Source: Propionivibrio soli
GTDB taxonomy: Bacteria > Pseudomonadota > Gammaproteobacteria > Burkholderiales > Rhodocyclaceae
NCBI RefSeq assembly: GCF_025770765.1
Contig: NZ_JANZKY010000006.1
Span: 186,001 to 250,000 of the forward strand
Reading direction: 5' to 3'
Length of the DNA: 64,000 bases
Every line of letters starts with the position of its first letter. Within the stretch, counting starts at the first letter, position 1. A program made the translations under genes and the position numbers. The notes beneath the pieces are model-generated. The model worked only from the letters and a program-made list of their open reading frames with translations. It was not told where the DNA came from and did no database searches. Shown here in pieces: positions 1 through 8,033 of the stretch.

Positions 1-228
1 GTCATCCGGGTAGTGCCGGATGTCGGTTGCCTTCAAGGTATATTGTAGCTGCCCGGTTGGGTCAAGCTTGCGTAGTGTGGCACCGGTAATCACGTAATCC
101 GGATCATGACGAGTCTTGCCATCGCGCCTTTCTTCCGGCAGCTCGGTTGCGTAGCGCAGCCAAAATGTCAGCGCTGCCAGAGCCAGAAGAAGACTCAGCG
201 GAAAAAGCGCACTTCCCCAGTTCCTCAT
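1..228 (-). CDS. lptC: LptC, LPS export protein, 5' part only
   Basis: Reading the minus strand from an ATG at 228 gives about 76 residues that run off the window start. They begin with a short charged stretch and one hydrophobic segment (residues 3-24), then a beta-rich periplasmic start. This fits LptC, the bitopic inner-membrane protein that hands lipopolysaccharide from LptB2FG to LptA. The start codon overlaps the kdsC stop in an ATGA arrangement, so the two are translationally coupled. The kdsD-kdsC-lptC order is standard in proteobacteria and usually continues into lptA, lptB and rpoN. The identification rests on size, topology and context; the C-terminal part is not visible. Confidence 0.8.
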   Translation of the reverse strand, partial: MRNWGSALFPLSLLLALAALTFWLRYATELPEERRDGKTRHDPDYVITGATLRKLDPTGQLQYTLKATDIRHYPDD

Positions 229-773
229 CGCCGCTCTTCCGAAAGGTAAGGGGCGAGCATGGCGTCGAGTTTGCCTTGAGCCTCGAGAATGAAGTCGCAC
301 ACTTCGCGTGCCGCGCCGCGCCCGCCGGCCCGGCTGCTGACGTAATCCGCATACTGGGCAACGCGATCGTAGCCGTCGCTCGGTGTAGCGCAAAACCCGC
401 AGGCGCCCATGATCTTCAGGTCGACAATATCGTCTCCCATGTAGCCGGCCTCTCCCATCGGGATGTCGAGCGTGTGCGCCAGTTCGCGCATGACCTGAAG
501 CTTGTCTTCGATGCCTTGAAACAAGAGCTCAACACCCAGGTTCTGCATGCGCCGTTCGACGCATGCGGCTTTCCTCCCGGTGATCACCGCCACCTTGAGG
601 CCGGCACGCTGCAAAAGCTTCATACCGAGACCGTCGAGCGTATTGAAGGCTTTGATCTCGATCCCGTCGTCAGTATAGAAAAGCGACCCGTCGCTGAGCA
701 CGCCATCCACGTCGAAAGCCATTAATTTGACCCGCGCCGCTCGCTGGCGCGCCACCTCGATCGTGGCGCTCAT
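225..773 (-). CDS. kdsC: 3-deoxy-D-manno-octulosonate 8-phosphate phosphatase KdsC
   Basis: A 182-residue HAD-superfamily phosphatase of the compact, capless KdsC type. It hydrolyses KDO-8-phosphate to KDO for the LPS inner core. The nucleophile motif DVDGVLSDG carries Asp21 and Asp23, and the later motif MGDDIVDL supplies the metal-binding aspartates. Length matches the family. It overlaps kdsD upstream (ATG at 773, kdsD stop at 770-772) and lptC downstream by 4 bp each, so the three genes form one coupled operon. Nothing unusual is seen. Confidence 0.95.
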   Translation of the reverse strand: MSATIEVARQRAARVKLMAFDVDGVLSDGSLFYTDDGIEIKAFNTLDGLGMKLLQRAGLKVAVITGRKAACVERRMQNLGVELLFQGIEDKLQVMRELAHTLDIPMGEAGYMGDDIVDLKIMGACGFCATPSDGYDRVAQYADYVSSRAGGRGAAREVCDFILEAQGKLDAMLAPYLSEERR

Positions 774-1753
774 ATTGCTCGTGCCTGAAACAGATCGTGC
801 ATGTTCAAAGCGCCGATGAGCCGGCCGTTTTCGTCGACGACGGGCAGCTGATTGATGCGGAACTTATCCATCATCTTTACTGCCTCGGCCGTGAGCTTGT
901 CACCCGTGATTGTGCGCGGGCCCTTGGTCATCACATCGCGTACCCGTTTTGCCCGCAGATCGACGCCGCTGACGATCGCGCGCCGGAGATCGCCGTCGGT
1001 AAATATTCCGACCAGCGTTTCTCCTTCATCCACCACGACCGTCATGCCGATGCCGCCGCGAGAGATTTCTCGTGTTGCATCCGGTATGGCTGTATCCGGT
1101 CGCACGAGCGGTATCGCCTCTCCAGTCCGCATTACGTCGCGGATGCGGGTGAGGAGTTGCCGCCCAAGCGCTCCACCGGGGTGCGAGCGAGCAAAATCTT
1201 CGGCGCCGAAACCGCGCGCGTCGAGCAGGGCGACCGCCAGAGCGTCGCCGAGCGCCAGTGCGGCCGTTGTGCTCGCCGTTGGCGCGAGATTCAGCGGGCA
1301 CGCTTCTTGAGCAACCCCCGCGTTCAGATGAACGTCCGAATCCCGCCCCATTGACGACTCGGCGTTGCCGGTCATTGCGATTAGCTTGGCGCCCTGGCGT
1401 TTGATCGCCGGCAGAATATTGAGCAGCTCGGCGCTTTCACCCGAATTCGATATCGCGATTACGACGTCGTCCGACGTGATCATGCCAAGATCACCATGGC
1501 TCGCTTCCGCCGGGTGGACGAAAAAAGCCGGCGTACCGGTGCTTGCCAGCGTCGCCGCGATCTTGCGCCCGATATGCCCCGATTTGCCGATACCGCTGAC
1601 GATGACCCGGCCGCTGCAATTGAGGATCAGCGATAACGCCGCCAAGAAGGATTCGTCAATACGCTGTATCAATGCGAGCACCGCGTCGCCCTCGATGCGC
1701 AACACTTGGCGGGCAAGGTCGAGCGCCTTCGGCGATGGTTGAATTTGGCTCAT
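770..1753 (-). CDS. kdsD: D-arabinose 5-phosphate isomerase KdsD
   Basis: A 327-residue protein with an N-terminal SIS sugar-isomerase domain (motifs GIGKSGHIG and the HPAEASHGDLG segment) and two C-terminal CBS domains (about residues 205-327). It converts ribulose 5-phosphate to arabinose 5-phosphate, the first step toward KDO. I chose ATG 1753. A TTG nine codons upstream would extend the frame but lies at a likely -10 element. The gene leads the kdsD-kdsC-lptC operon and diverges from the kefB-like gene. No strong Shine-Dalgarno sequence precedes the chosen start. Confidence 0.95.
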   Translation of the reverse strand: MSQIQPSPKALDLARQVLRIEGDAVLALIQRIDESFLAALSLILNCSGRVIVSGIGKSGHIGRKIAATLASTGTPAFFVHPAEASHGDLGMITSDDVVIAISNSGESAELLNILPAIKRQGAKLIAMTGNAESSMGRDSDVHLNAGVAQEACPLNLAPTASTTAALALGDALAVALLDARGFGAEDFARSHPGGALGRQLLTRIRDVMRTGEAIPLVRPDTAIPDATREISRGGIGMTVVVDEGETLVGIFTDGDLRRAIVSGVDLRAKRVRDVMTKGPRTITGDKLTAEAVKMMDKFRINQLPVVDENGRLIGALNMHDLFQARAI

Positions 1754-1779
1754 GGGAAGGTAACCGTTATGATTGGGCA

Positions 1780-1788
1780 AGTATAGCA
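1780..1788 (-). promoter_or_regulatory. Candidate extended -10 promoter for kdsD
   Basis: On the minus strand TGCTATACT matches an extended -10 element (TG-n-TATACT). It would start transcription about 20 nt before the kdsD ATG at 1753. No good -35 hexamer is seen, as expected for extended -10 promoters. The call rests on sequence match only. Confidence 0.4.
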
Positions 1789-1958
1789 GAAGGCCCCTGG
1801 CGCCTGCCCGCGAGCGGAGTTTGCGGGTGCCGGCGATACCGTTGGGGAAGCACGCCGCACGGAAGCGGTAGCCCTGAACTTTGCACCGAGCGATGGAGAT
1901 CGGTTCGTTCCGCTTTCCACCTGAGCAGTTTGACGCGAGCGAATCGAACGCCTGTTAA

Positions 1959-3926
1959 ATGGAAAGCCTGCCAATCATCCTGCTGCTCTTGGGCGCTTCC
2001 GTCGCATCGGTCATCGTTTTCCGGCGTTTGAACCTGCCCCCCATTCTGGGGTATCTGCTCGTAGGTGTTGTGGTCGGACCGCACGCGCTTGATCTCACGC
2101 GCGGCTTCGCTGGCGTCGAGTATCTTGCCGAGTTCGGCATCGTTTTCCTGATGTTCTCGATTGGCCTTGAATTCTCGCTGGCCAGACTCGTCGCGATGAA
2201 ACGCATCGTGTTCGGCCTCGGTTCGCTGCAGGTTCTGGCGACACTGGTCGGTACGGTTGCCGTCGCAGAGGGTTTCGGCCTTTCGTGGCAAAGCGGAGTG
2301 GCTCTCGGCGGCGTGCTGGCCATGTCGTCGACGGCTGTTTTGACCAAGCTTCTCAGCGAACGCCTTGAACTCGATGCCCCGCATGGCCGTGAAGTGGTCG
2401 GCGTGCTGCTGTTTCAGGACCTCGCCGTTGTGCCCTTGCTGGTGGTCATTCCGGCTTTTTCGCAAACGCCCGAGCGCTTGGCCTTCATGCTCGCGGTTGC
2501 CGTTATCAAAGCAATCGGCATGCTGCTGGTCGTCTTTTTCGTCGGCAGCCGACTGATGAGCAAATGGTTCTTCATCGTCGCGCGCGGTAAGTCGGCCGAG
2601 CTTTTCATGCTCAACGTGCTGCTGATCACACTGGGACTTGCTTGGCTGACTGGAGAAGCTGGCCTATCGCTTGCGCTGGGGGCTTTTCTGGCCGGTATGC
2701 TGATCTCGGAAACGGAGTATCGCCATCAGGTCGAAGAGGATATCAAGCCGTTCCGCGATGTACTTCTCGGCCTGTTCTTCGTCACGGTAGGGATGATGCT
2801 CGACGTACCGCTCGTCGTCCATCATGCACTCCTCGTGCTGGCCGTACTCTTGGCTCTCTTTGCCGCGAAGTCCGTAATCGTTTTTTCACTGTCTCGTTTG
2901 TTCGGCTCTTTCACCGGGGCGGCCATGCGCAGTGCGCTCTGGTTGTGCGCAGGTGGCGAATTCGGCTTCGTCCTGCTGTCCGAAGTTCGACGTGCGGGCC
3001 TGCTTCCCCCTCTCGTACTGCAGGCCGTGCTGGCGGCACTCGTGCTCTCGATACTGCTGGCGCCGATCATCGTGCACTTCAGCGACCGCATTGTCTTGCG
3101 TTTCGCTGCGAGCGAATGGCTGATGCGCTCGATGCAACTCACCAACCTCGCGGCACGGGCAATGAGCACCGAGAAGCATGCCGTCATCTGCGGCTTTGGA
3201 AGAACCGGCCAGCATCTGGCGCGGTTCTTGGCACAGGAAGACGTCTCCTACGTCGCGCTCGACCTCGATCCTGACCATGTACGCGCCGCCACGGCCGCCG
3301 GCGAGAACGTCGTCTACGGCGATGCGACGCGGCGCGAAACCCTGCTTGCGGCAGGTGCGACGCGCGCCAGCGTTCTTGTCGTAACGTTCATCGATACGCG
3401 TGCAACCGAACGTCTGCTACGCCAAGTCCGCGACTTGAGTCCGAGCCTTCCCGTCGTCGTGCGTTCGGTCGATGACAAGGATTTCGACCGCTTGCAGCGG
3501 GCCGGCGCGGCGGAGGTCGTTCCAGAGACGATGGAGGCCGCCATGATGGTCGCGTCGCATGCGCTGATCCATGCGGGAGTACCGATCAATCGCGTGCTTA
3601 AACGCATTCGTCAGACCCGAGCCGCTCGTTACCGCACAATGCGCGGGTTCTTCCATGGAGATAGCGATCTTGACGACGGCGCGCACGACGCCGACGAGCC
3701 GCGATTACGTTCGATCTCGCTCGGCGACGATGCTTACGCGATCGGAAAAACGTTGAACGAGCTAGAACTGGACAGCGGCAGTGTCGAAGTGACTTCAATT
3801 CGCCGCCGCAATATCAAGACGCTTGAACCGACGGCTAGGACGCGCTTTGAAGCGGGGGATGTGGTCGTGCTCCTCGGCGCGCCGGGGGCGCTGGCGGCGG
3901 CCGAGGGGAGGCTATTGAAAGGGTGA
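1959..3926 (+). CDS. KefB/KefC-type monovalent cation:proton antiporter (CPA2 family)
   Basis: A 655-residue CPA2-family transporter. The first ~385 residues hold a dozen or so hydrophobic segments of the Na+/H+ exchanger fold. A RCK/TrkA-N domain follows, starting at the dinucleotide-binding motif GFGRTGQ (about residue 412). A TrkA-C domain ends the protein (about 575-655). The family exports K+ or other monovalent cations in exchange for protons and is gated by nucleotides or glutathione adducts. The ligand cannot be told from sequence. No Kef ancillary subunit gene (kefF/kefG type) is next to it. The ATG at 1959 lacks a visible ribosome-binding site, but earlier in-frame starts are absent. 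Confidence 0.88.
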   Translation: MESLPIILLLLGASVASVIVFRRLNLPPILGYLLVGVVVGPHALDLTRGFAGVEYLAEFGIVFLMFSIGLEFSLARLVAMKRIVFGLGSLQVLATLVGTVAVAEGFGLSWQSGVALGGVLAMSSTAVLTKLLSERLELDAPHGREVVGVLLFQDLAVVPLLVVIPAFSQTPERLAFMLAVAVIKAIGMLLVVFFVGSRLMSKWFFIVARGKSAELFMLNVLLITLGLAWLTGEAGLSLALGAFLAGMLISETEYRHQVEEDIKPFRDVLLGLFFVTVGMMLDVPLVVHHALLVLAVLLALFAAKSVIVFSLSRLFGSFTGAAMRSALWLCAGGEFGFVLLSEVRRAGLLPPLVLQAVLAALVLSILLAPIIVHFSDRIVLRFAASEWLMRSMQLTNLAARAMSTEKHAVICGFGRTGQHLARFLAQEDVSYVALDLDPDHVRAATAAGENVVYGDATRRETLLAAGATRASVLVVTFIDTRATERLLRQVRDLSPSLPVVVRSVDDKDFDRLQRAGAAEVVPETMEAAMMVASHALIHAGVPINRVLKRIRQTRAARYRTMRGFFHGDSDLDDGAHDADEPRLRSISLGDDAYAIGKTLNELELDSGSVEVTSIRRRNIKTLEPTARTRFEAGDVVVLLGAPGALAAAEGRLLKG

Positions 3927-3945
3927 ACTTAATGTCTGCTGCGGT

Positions 3946-4599
3946 TCAATATGACGAACAAACGGTATAAAGGGTAGCGTCATCGTTGGTGGTTAGGGCT
4001 GCCGGAAACGCCTCCGTAGATGCGCAGACCCCTTGGCAGATGACACGGACGTTTCCGGTGTTAGTGATGCCATCATCCATGGCAAGATCGAGTTGCCGCA
4101 CGAACCTCCCTTGGATATTGGTGGAACATACGAAAAAGTTGCCCGCCCAGCCACCGGCTCCCGTAAAGGGTGAGACGCCAGTAACCCCAATGTCCCCTCC
4201 CTCAGCATTGCGCGGAATGAAGTCGGCCCCGATAACCGTTGTGCCGGCAGCAAGATTGGCCCTGCGTACGTGGAGCCAGAAGTTGCAGGACTCACTTGGG
4301 CACGCGCCCCCTGCTGGCTCGGCGTTCCAATTCCCCTCGATGCGTCCATCTCCATCGCCGTTTGGGGTCCCCGCTCCGACGTGATCACTTGCGGCGCGAT
4401 CGTCACCCGGGAGTGCTCGGAATTTGTCTTGATAAGCGTAGACGAACGTCGGAATGGTCCGGAAATCGTTTGCGAGATTCTTGACCTTAGCGCTATTGAT
4501 CAACTCCTGGCCCTTCAATACTCCCCCAAGCAGCAAACCGATGATGACAAGTACAATGGCAATTTCTACGAGCGTGAATCCGGACTGCCGTCTTAACAT
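3946..4599 (-). CDS. Type IV prepilin-like protein with six cysteines
   Basis: A 217-residue prepilin. The N-terminus has a short basic leader, then G|FTLVE, the prepilin peptidase site with the conserved Glu5, and a long hydrophobic helix (pilin N-methylation motif). The mature globular domain has six cysteines (in PSESC-like, FVCS, ICQGVC and TVCSS contexts), so disulfides are likely. ATG 4599 is chosen because GGGGGAG lies just upstream; the longer TTG start would swallow that site. It stands apart at the far end of the MSHA-like locus, behind the divergent histidine kinase gene, and has its own sigma-54-type promoter. It may be the major subunit, since no other short pilin gene is present. 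That role is an inference. Confidence 0.85.
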   Translation of the reverse strand: MLRRQSGFTLVEIAIVLVIIGLLLGGVLKGQELINSAKVKNLANDFRTIPTFVYAYQDKFRALPGDDRAASDHVGAGTPNGDGDGRIEGNWNAEPAGGACPSESCNFWLHVRRANLAAGTTVIGADFIPRNAEGGDIGVTGVSPFTGAGGWAGNFFVCSTNIQGRFVRQLDLAMDDGITNTGNVRVICQGVCASTEAFPAALTTNDDATLYTVCSSY

Positions 4600-4638
4600 C
4601 GTGTTCTCCCCCAAGTGCAGATTTTCACGGTCCTATTA

Positions 4639-4654
4639 AGCATGTTACGTGCCA
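4639..4654 (-). promoter_or_regulatory. Sigma-54 (-24/-12) promoter of the prepilin gene
   Basis: The minus strand reads TGGCACG-N4-ATGCT. The GG and GC dinucleotides are separated by exactly 10 nt, as in RpoN promoters (consensus TGGCACG-N4-TTGCW). Transcription would start near 4628 and run into the GGGGGAG ribosome-binding site of the prepilin at 4599. An NtrC-family activator is encoded at the other end of the locus (19955-21427). Confidence 0.75.
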
Positions 4655-4690
4655 CGATTTTCAGGCCTCTTTGGCCGATTTCTCTTCTCA

Positions 4691-4728
4691 AAGTGTCGGC
4701 GGTTCGACACTTTTGTCGATATTTCGAC
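4691..4728. promoter_or_regulatory. Tandem dyads, candidate enhancer sites of the sigma-54 activator
   Basis: A perfect dyad AAGTGTCG-N6-CGACACTT (4691-4712) is followed at once by GTCG-N6-CGAC (4715-4728). The half-site TGTCG therefore occurs twice in each orientation with a constant 6-nt spacer. The pair lies about 40-75 bp upstream of the -24 element of the prepilin promoter and also upstream of the histidine kinase gene. That is a usual place for enhancer-binding proteins. Binding by the NtrC-type regulator of this locus is an inference. The first dyad is followed by four T residues on the plus strand, so a weak terminator is the alternative. Confidence 0.5.
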
Positions 4729-4775
4729 CAGTACCGCCAAGCGGTCGGCGGTATTCGCATACAGAGGCTAGGGGC

Positions 4776-6488
4776 GTGACGCCGCTTTGGCGCGTCGGGG
4801 TTTTTGTCCGCGAACGGCAGCGCTGGGTGCTGTTTTCGCTGATGGCGGTGCTTCATCTCACCTTGTTGGCTGGGTCCAACACCACGCTCGGGTTGATGCT
4901 CTGGTTCGTCGATCTCGGACTCTTCATCCTCTGGCAGCCGTTCATCCAGACGGAACGCAAGCTCGACACCGGGAACTTGTTCCTGTTCTCGGCGGTGTTG
5001 GCTGCCGGGGCTTGGCTTTTCGGGTGGTGGCTGATGATCCTATGGGTCCTGGTTCTCGCCGCACTCCTCGGCGGACGTGTGTTGCTGCTCGGCCATCTTC
5101 CGACCCGTTTGTTCTATTTGTTGGCGTTCGCGTATCTCCTCTGCGCCTTGCTGATGTGGCTTTTGCCACGGGTGGTTCCTCATGCGGATACAGGCGTGTC
5201 GCTCGATCAGGCATTCGCCTGGACGGCGCCGCTGATTTTCATAGGCATGTTGGTTCCCCGCCCTCGCGAGATTAGGCTGGTGAGTGGCGGCATAGTCGAT
5301 TTTTTTTACAGCCTCTTTGTCCTGTTGCTCGTTTCGGTTCTTGTGTTGGGCAGCCTTGCCTTCATGCTGCTTCGTCAGGCTTCGTATGTCGAGGCTGTTT
5401 TCAAGACGGCTGTCTCAATGGCGGTCATGCTGTTCCTCGTTGCCTGGGCGTGGAATCCGAGACCGGGGTTCAGCGGTATCGGCGTTTTCCTCTCACGTTA
5501 CGTGCTTGGCGTTGCCCTGCCATTCGAGACCTGGCTGCAGGGCTTGCTCGAATGCGCCGACAACGAGAATGACCCAGACCGGTTTCTCGAAGCGGCAGCA
5601 CGGCGTATCGCGGATCTCGCTTGGGCGACGGGGGCCGCCTGGGCACCAGCAAGCGGGGCGACGACGGTCGGCGCCGGGCGGGTGGGCGAGGAATCGCGCT
5701 TTCGCTCGGACTTTCCGGCGCAAACGCTCGTGCTGACGCTTTTTACCCCATACAAACTGAGCCCGTCACTTGTCTGGCATGTCAATCTCCTGGTGCGGCT
5801 TACCGGCGAGTACTACGTTGCCAAGCAGCGCGCGCGGGAATTGCAGCAAATGACGTATCTGAGCGCGATTCATGAGACGGGAGCGCGTCTGACCCATGAC
5901 GTGAAGAACCTTCTTCAGTCTTTGAACAACCTGTGCTTTGTGGCGCAGGAAGCGAGCGAGGCTGACGCGCCTCGTCTACATCAACTTTTCCAGCGGCAGC
6001 TTCCTCAGATTGCTCACCGCCTGGAGCGGACGCTGGCGAATCTACAAGCACCAAGGCGGCCGGAGGACGACGCCAGCGGAGCGATGCCTGTTCAAGCGTG
6101 GTGGGAGGGGCTCCGACAGCGTTATGCGTACGATGGTGTTCGTTTTGAGCCGGTGGTGTTTGATCCGGACATGGCGGTCCCGGCCCTCTTGTTCGATAGT
6201 GTCGCCGACAATCTTCTGCAGAATGCGCTGCTAAAGCGCCAAACGGAAGATCGTGTGGAAGTGGTCGTTTCGCTTAGCAAGGACGCAACACGTTTCAGGG
6301 TGATCGACTCCGGGACGGCGATCGACAAAGCCATCGAGGCTGACCTCTTGCGTGCGCCCGTACCGTCGGAAGAGGGGTTCGGCATCGGCCTTTACAACGC
6401 GGCGCGGCAAGCCGAGAGCTACGGATACCGACTGGCGCTGACGAACAATATCAACGGACGGGTCTGCTTTGAACTGACGCGAATGTGA
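4776..6488 (+). CDS. Multi-pass membrane sensor histidine kinase (PrsK-like)
   Basis: A 570-residue protein with about eight N-terminal hydrophobic segments (to about residue 240), a linker that may be GAF-like, and a C-terminal kinase core. The H-box is THDVKN, the N-box is DNLLQNAL, and glycine-rich boxes DSG and GFGIGLY follow. The layout resembles PrsK-type kinases that pair with sigma-54 response regulators. I chose GTG 4776, preceded by AGAGGCTAGGGG, over a TTG 35 codons upstream that would cover the dyads. The gene is divergent from the six-cysteine prepilin. No response regulator is adjacent; the likely partner is the NtrC-family protein at 19955-21427. That pairing is inferred. Confidence 0.85.
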   Translation: MTPLWRVGVFVRERQRWVLFSLMAVLHLTLLAGSNTTLGLMLWFVDLGLFILWQPFIQTERKLDTGNLFLFSAVLAAGAWLFGWWLMILWVLVLAALLGGRVLLLGHLPTRLFYLLAFAYLLCALLMWLLPRVVPHADTGVSLDQAFAWTAPLIFIGMLVPRPREIRLVSGGIVDFFYSLFVLLLVSVLVLGSLAFMLLRQASYVEAVFKTAVSMAVMLFLVAWAWNPRPGFSGIGVFLSRYVLGVALPFETWLQGLLECADNENDPDRFLEAAARRIADLAWATGAAWAPASGATTVGAGRVGEESRFRSDFPAQTLVLTLFTPYKLSPSLVWHVNLLVRLTGEYYVAKQRARELQQMTYLSAIHETGARLTHDVKNLLQSLNNLCFVAQEASEADAPRLHQLFQRQLPQIAHRLERTLANLQAPRRPEDDASGAMPVQAWWEGLRQRYAYDGVRFEPVVFDPDMAVPALLFDSVADNLLQNALLKRQTEDRVEVVVSLSKDATRFRVIDSGTAIDKAIEADLLRAPVPSEEGFGIGLYNAARQAESYGYRLALTNNINGRVCFELTRM

Positions 6489-6557
6489 CCGGCGCCTCGG
6501 CAAGGTTCCTCGCAACAACCATCCAACCAAGGCGTCGACTCTCGGGGGGCAGCCCCA

Positions 6558-7871
6558 TCAGATCGCGGCGGCACGCGCCGCGCCGGGAGCGCCTGTTTCA
6601 AACGCTGGCTTACGTCCGATAGCGCGATGCACGGCCGTGTTGCCTTTACCCTTGAGATAGAGGGTCTGCGGTCCTTCGAAGTCGAAGTGGTTCCGCAGCC
6701 GGCGATACGTTGTTTCGTCGACCTGGATGACTCCGGGGGCGCCCTCGTTCGTAATGCGGCTGGCGATGTTGACCGTGTCGCCCCATAGGTCGTAGATGAA
6801 TTTCTTCTTGCCCACGACGCCTGCAACGACGGGTCCGGTGCCAATGCCGATACGAATCTCAAGGCGTAGATGGTTGATGTCGAGATCGTGTTCGAGCAGG
6901 CGTTTCATCTCGAGCGCCATGTCCATCAATGCCTCGCAATAGTTCTCACAATCGTTGTTGAGGCCCCCAGCCACCATGTACGCGTCGCCGATCGTCTTGA
7001 TTTTCTCGAGCCCGTACTTCTCGGCGAGTTCGTCGAAGGACGAGAAAATCTTGTTCAGCATCGAGAATACTTGCTGGGGGCTCAACCCTTCGGCTACACG
7101 GGTGAAATTGACGATGTCGACGAACATCACCGATACGTCGGCAAAACCATCGGCGATCGTCTGATTACTGGCCTTCAACCGCTCGGCGACCGGACCGGGC
7201 AGGATATTGAGCAGCAGCCGCTCCGAGCGCTCTTGCTCTGCGAGCAACAAGGCATGGGCTTCCTGCAGGCGCGCCTGGGCGCGTTGTTTCTCCGTCGCGG
7301 AATAACGTAGCAGGAGGAAAACAATCGTCGATACGGCCGCAAAATTCAGTGCGAAGAAGAAGACGGAGGTTTCCGTCTTCACTTTTACCGGCACGCTGCC
7401 CAGCGAATCGGCGAGGTAATAATCGAAGGTCCCCGAGAGCGCTGTGAGGAACAGGTAAGCAAAAAACCACGCTAGCGCATCACGCGGCCCGATAAAGAGA
7501 ACCGCCCCGATCGGCGCGAGGAGCGCCCATAGGCTGACGCCGCTCGCGCTGATGAAGTTTCCCATGCTCCATTGCGCGACAAACGGCATGAAGAGGAACA
7601 GGGCCAACTGCGTTTGCCGGAAGAGATCGAAGTTCGATGTCTTGATGTAGATGGCCAGATTGCCAACGAGCAACAGCTGGAACAGAAAGGGAATCGTCGA
7701 TGAGAATTGCGGACCGAGTTGCCAATAAATGAACAACCACAGCATCGAGGCAAAGCTGATCAGCCCGGTGGCGAACACCAGCAGCGATTTCTGCAGGCGC
7801 AATTCCTCCGAATCCGTCGGCAGGATGCCGGCATGGCGGAGACGGGTGAGGAAGGGGGAAGGGGCGTTCAT
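6558..7871 (-). CDS. Class III adenylate cyclase with N-terminal membrane domain
   Basis: About 437 residues. The first ~200 carry five or six hydrophobic segments, then a short helix, then a class III cyclase catalytic domain (about 235-410). The metal-binding aspartates are in VMFVDIVNF and IGDAYMV. The adenine-selecting Lys is in EKIKTIGD, and WGDTVNIASR carries the transition-state Asn and Arg. Retention of Lys and Asp points to cAMP, not cGMP. The frame stays open to a GTG at 7976. ATG 7871 follows an AGG at a good distance and ATG 7892 is also possible. It lies within the pilus locus, downstream of the pseudopilin genes and in the same direction. Which signal it senses is unknown. Confidence 0.88.
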   Translation of the reverse strand: MNAPSPFLTRLRHAGILPTDSEELRLQKSLLVFATGLISFASMLWLFIYWQLGPQFSSTIPFLFQLLLVGNLAIYIKTSNFDLFRQTQLALFLFMPFVAQWSMGNFISASGVSLWALLAPIGAVLFIGPRDALAWFFAYLFLTALSGTFDYYLADSLGSVPVKVKTETSVFFFALNFAAVSTIVFLLLRYSATEKQRAQARLQEAHALLLAEQERSERLLLNILPGPVAERLKASNQTIADGFADVSVMFVDIVNFTRVAEGLSPQQVFSMLNKIFSSFDELAEKYGLEKIKTIGDAYMVAGGLNNDCENYCEALMDMALEMKRLLEHDLDINHLRLEIRIGIGTGPVVAGVVGKKKFIYDLWGDTVNIASRITNEGAPGVIQVDETTYRRLRNHFDFEGPQTLYLKGKGNTAVHRAIGRKPAFETGAPGAARAAAI

Positions 7872-8033
7872 TGCAGCGCCTGACGACGTCATGGGAGTAC
7901 GGATCGATTTGACTCCAAAGAATGGTCGCGGGTCAAGGCGCGGTTGAAAGCCAATGGTCGTGGAGCGATGCGCCACTGCCTCGCTCAGAGGCGCTTGTAG
8001 GCAATGAATGAAGGGCGCCGTGGATTAGCGTGC

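Noticed and set aside
1759-1958. 6S RNA or a tRNA-like element in the kdsD-kefB gap
   Set aside because: Some local resemblance was seen (GGTTCGTTCC, nested stems), but the ends do not pair as in 6S RNA and no cloverleaf can be drawn.
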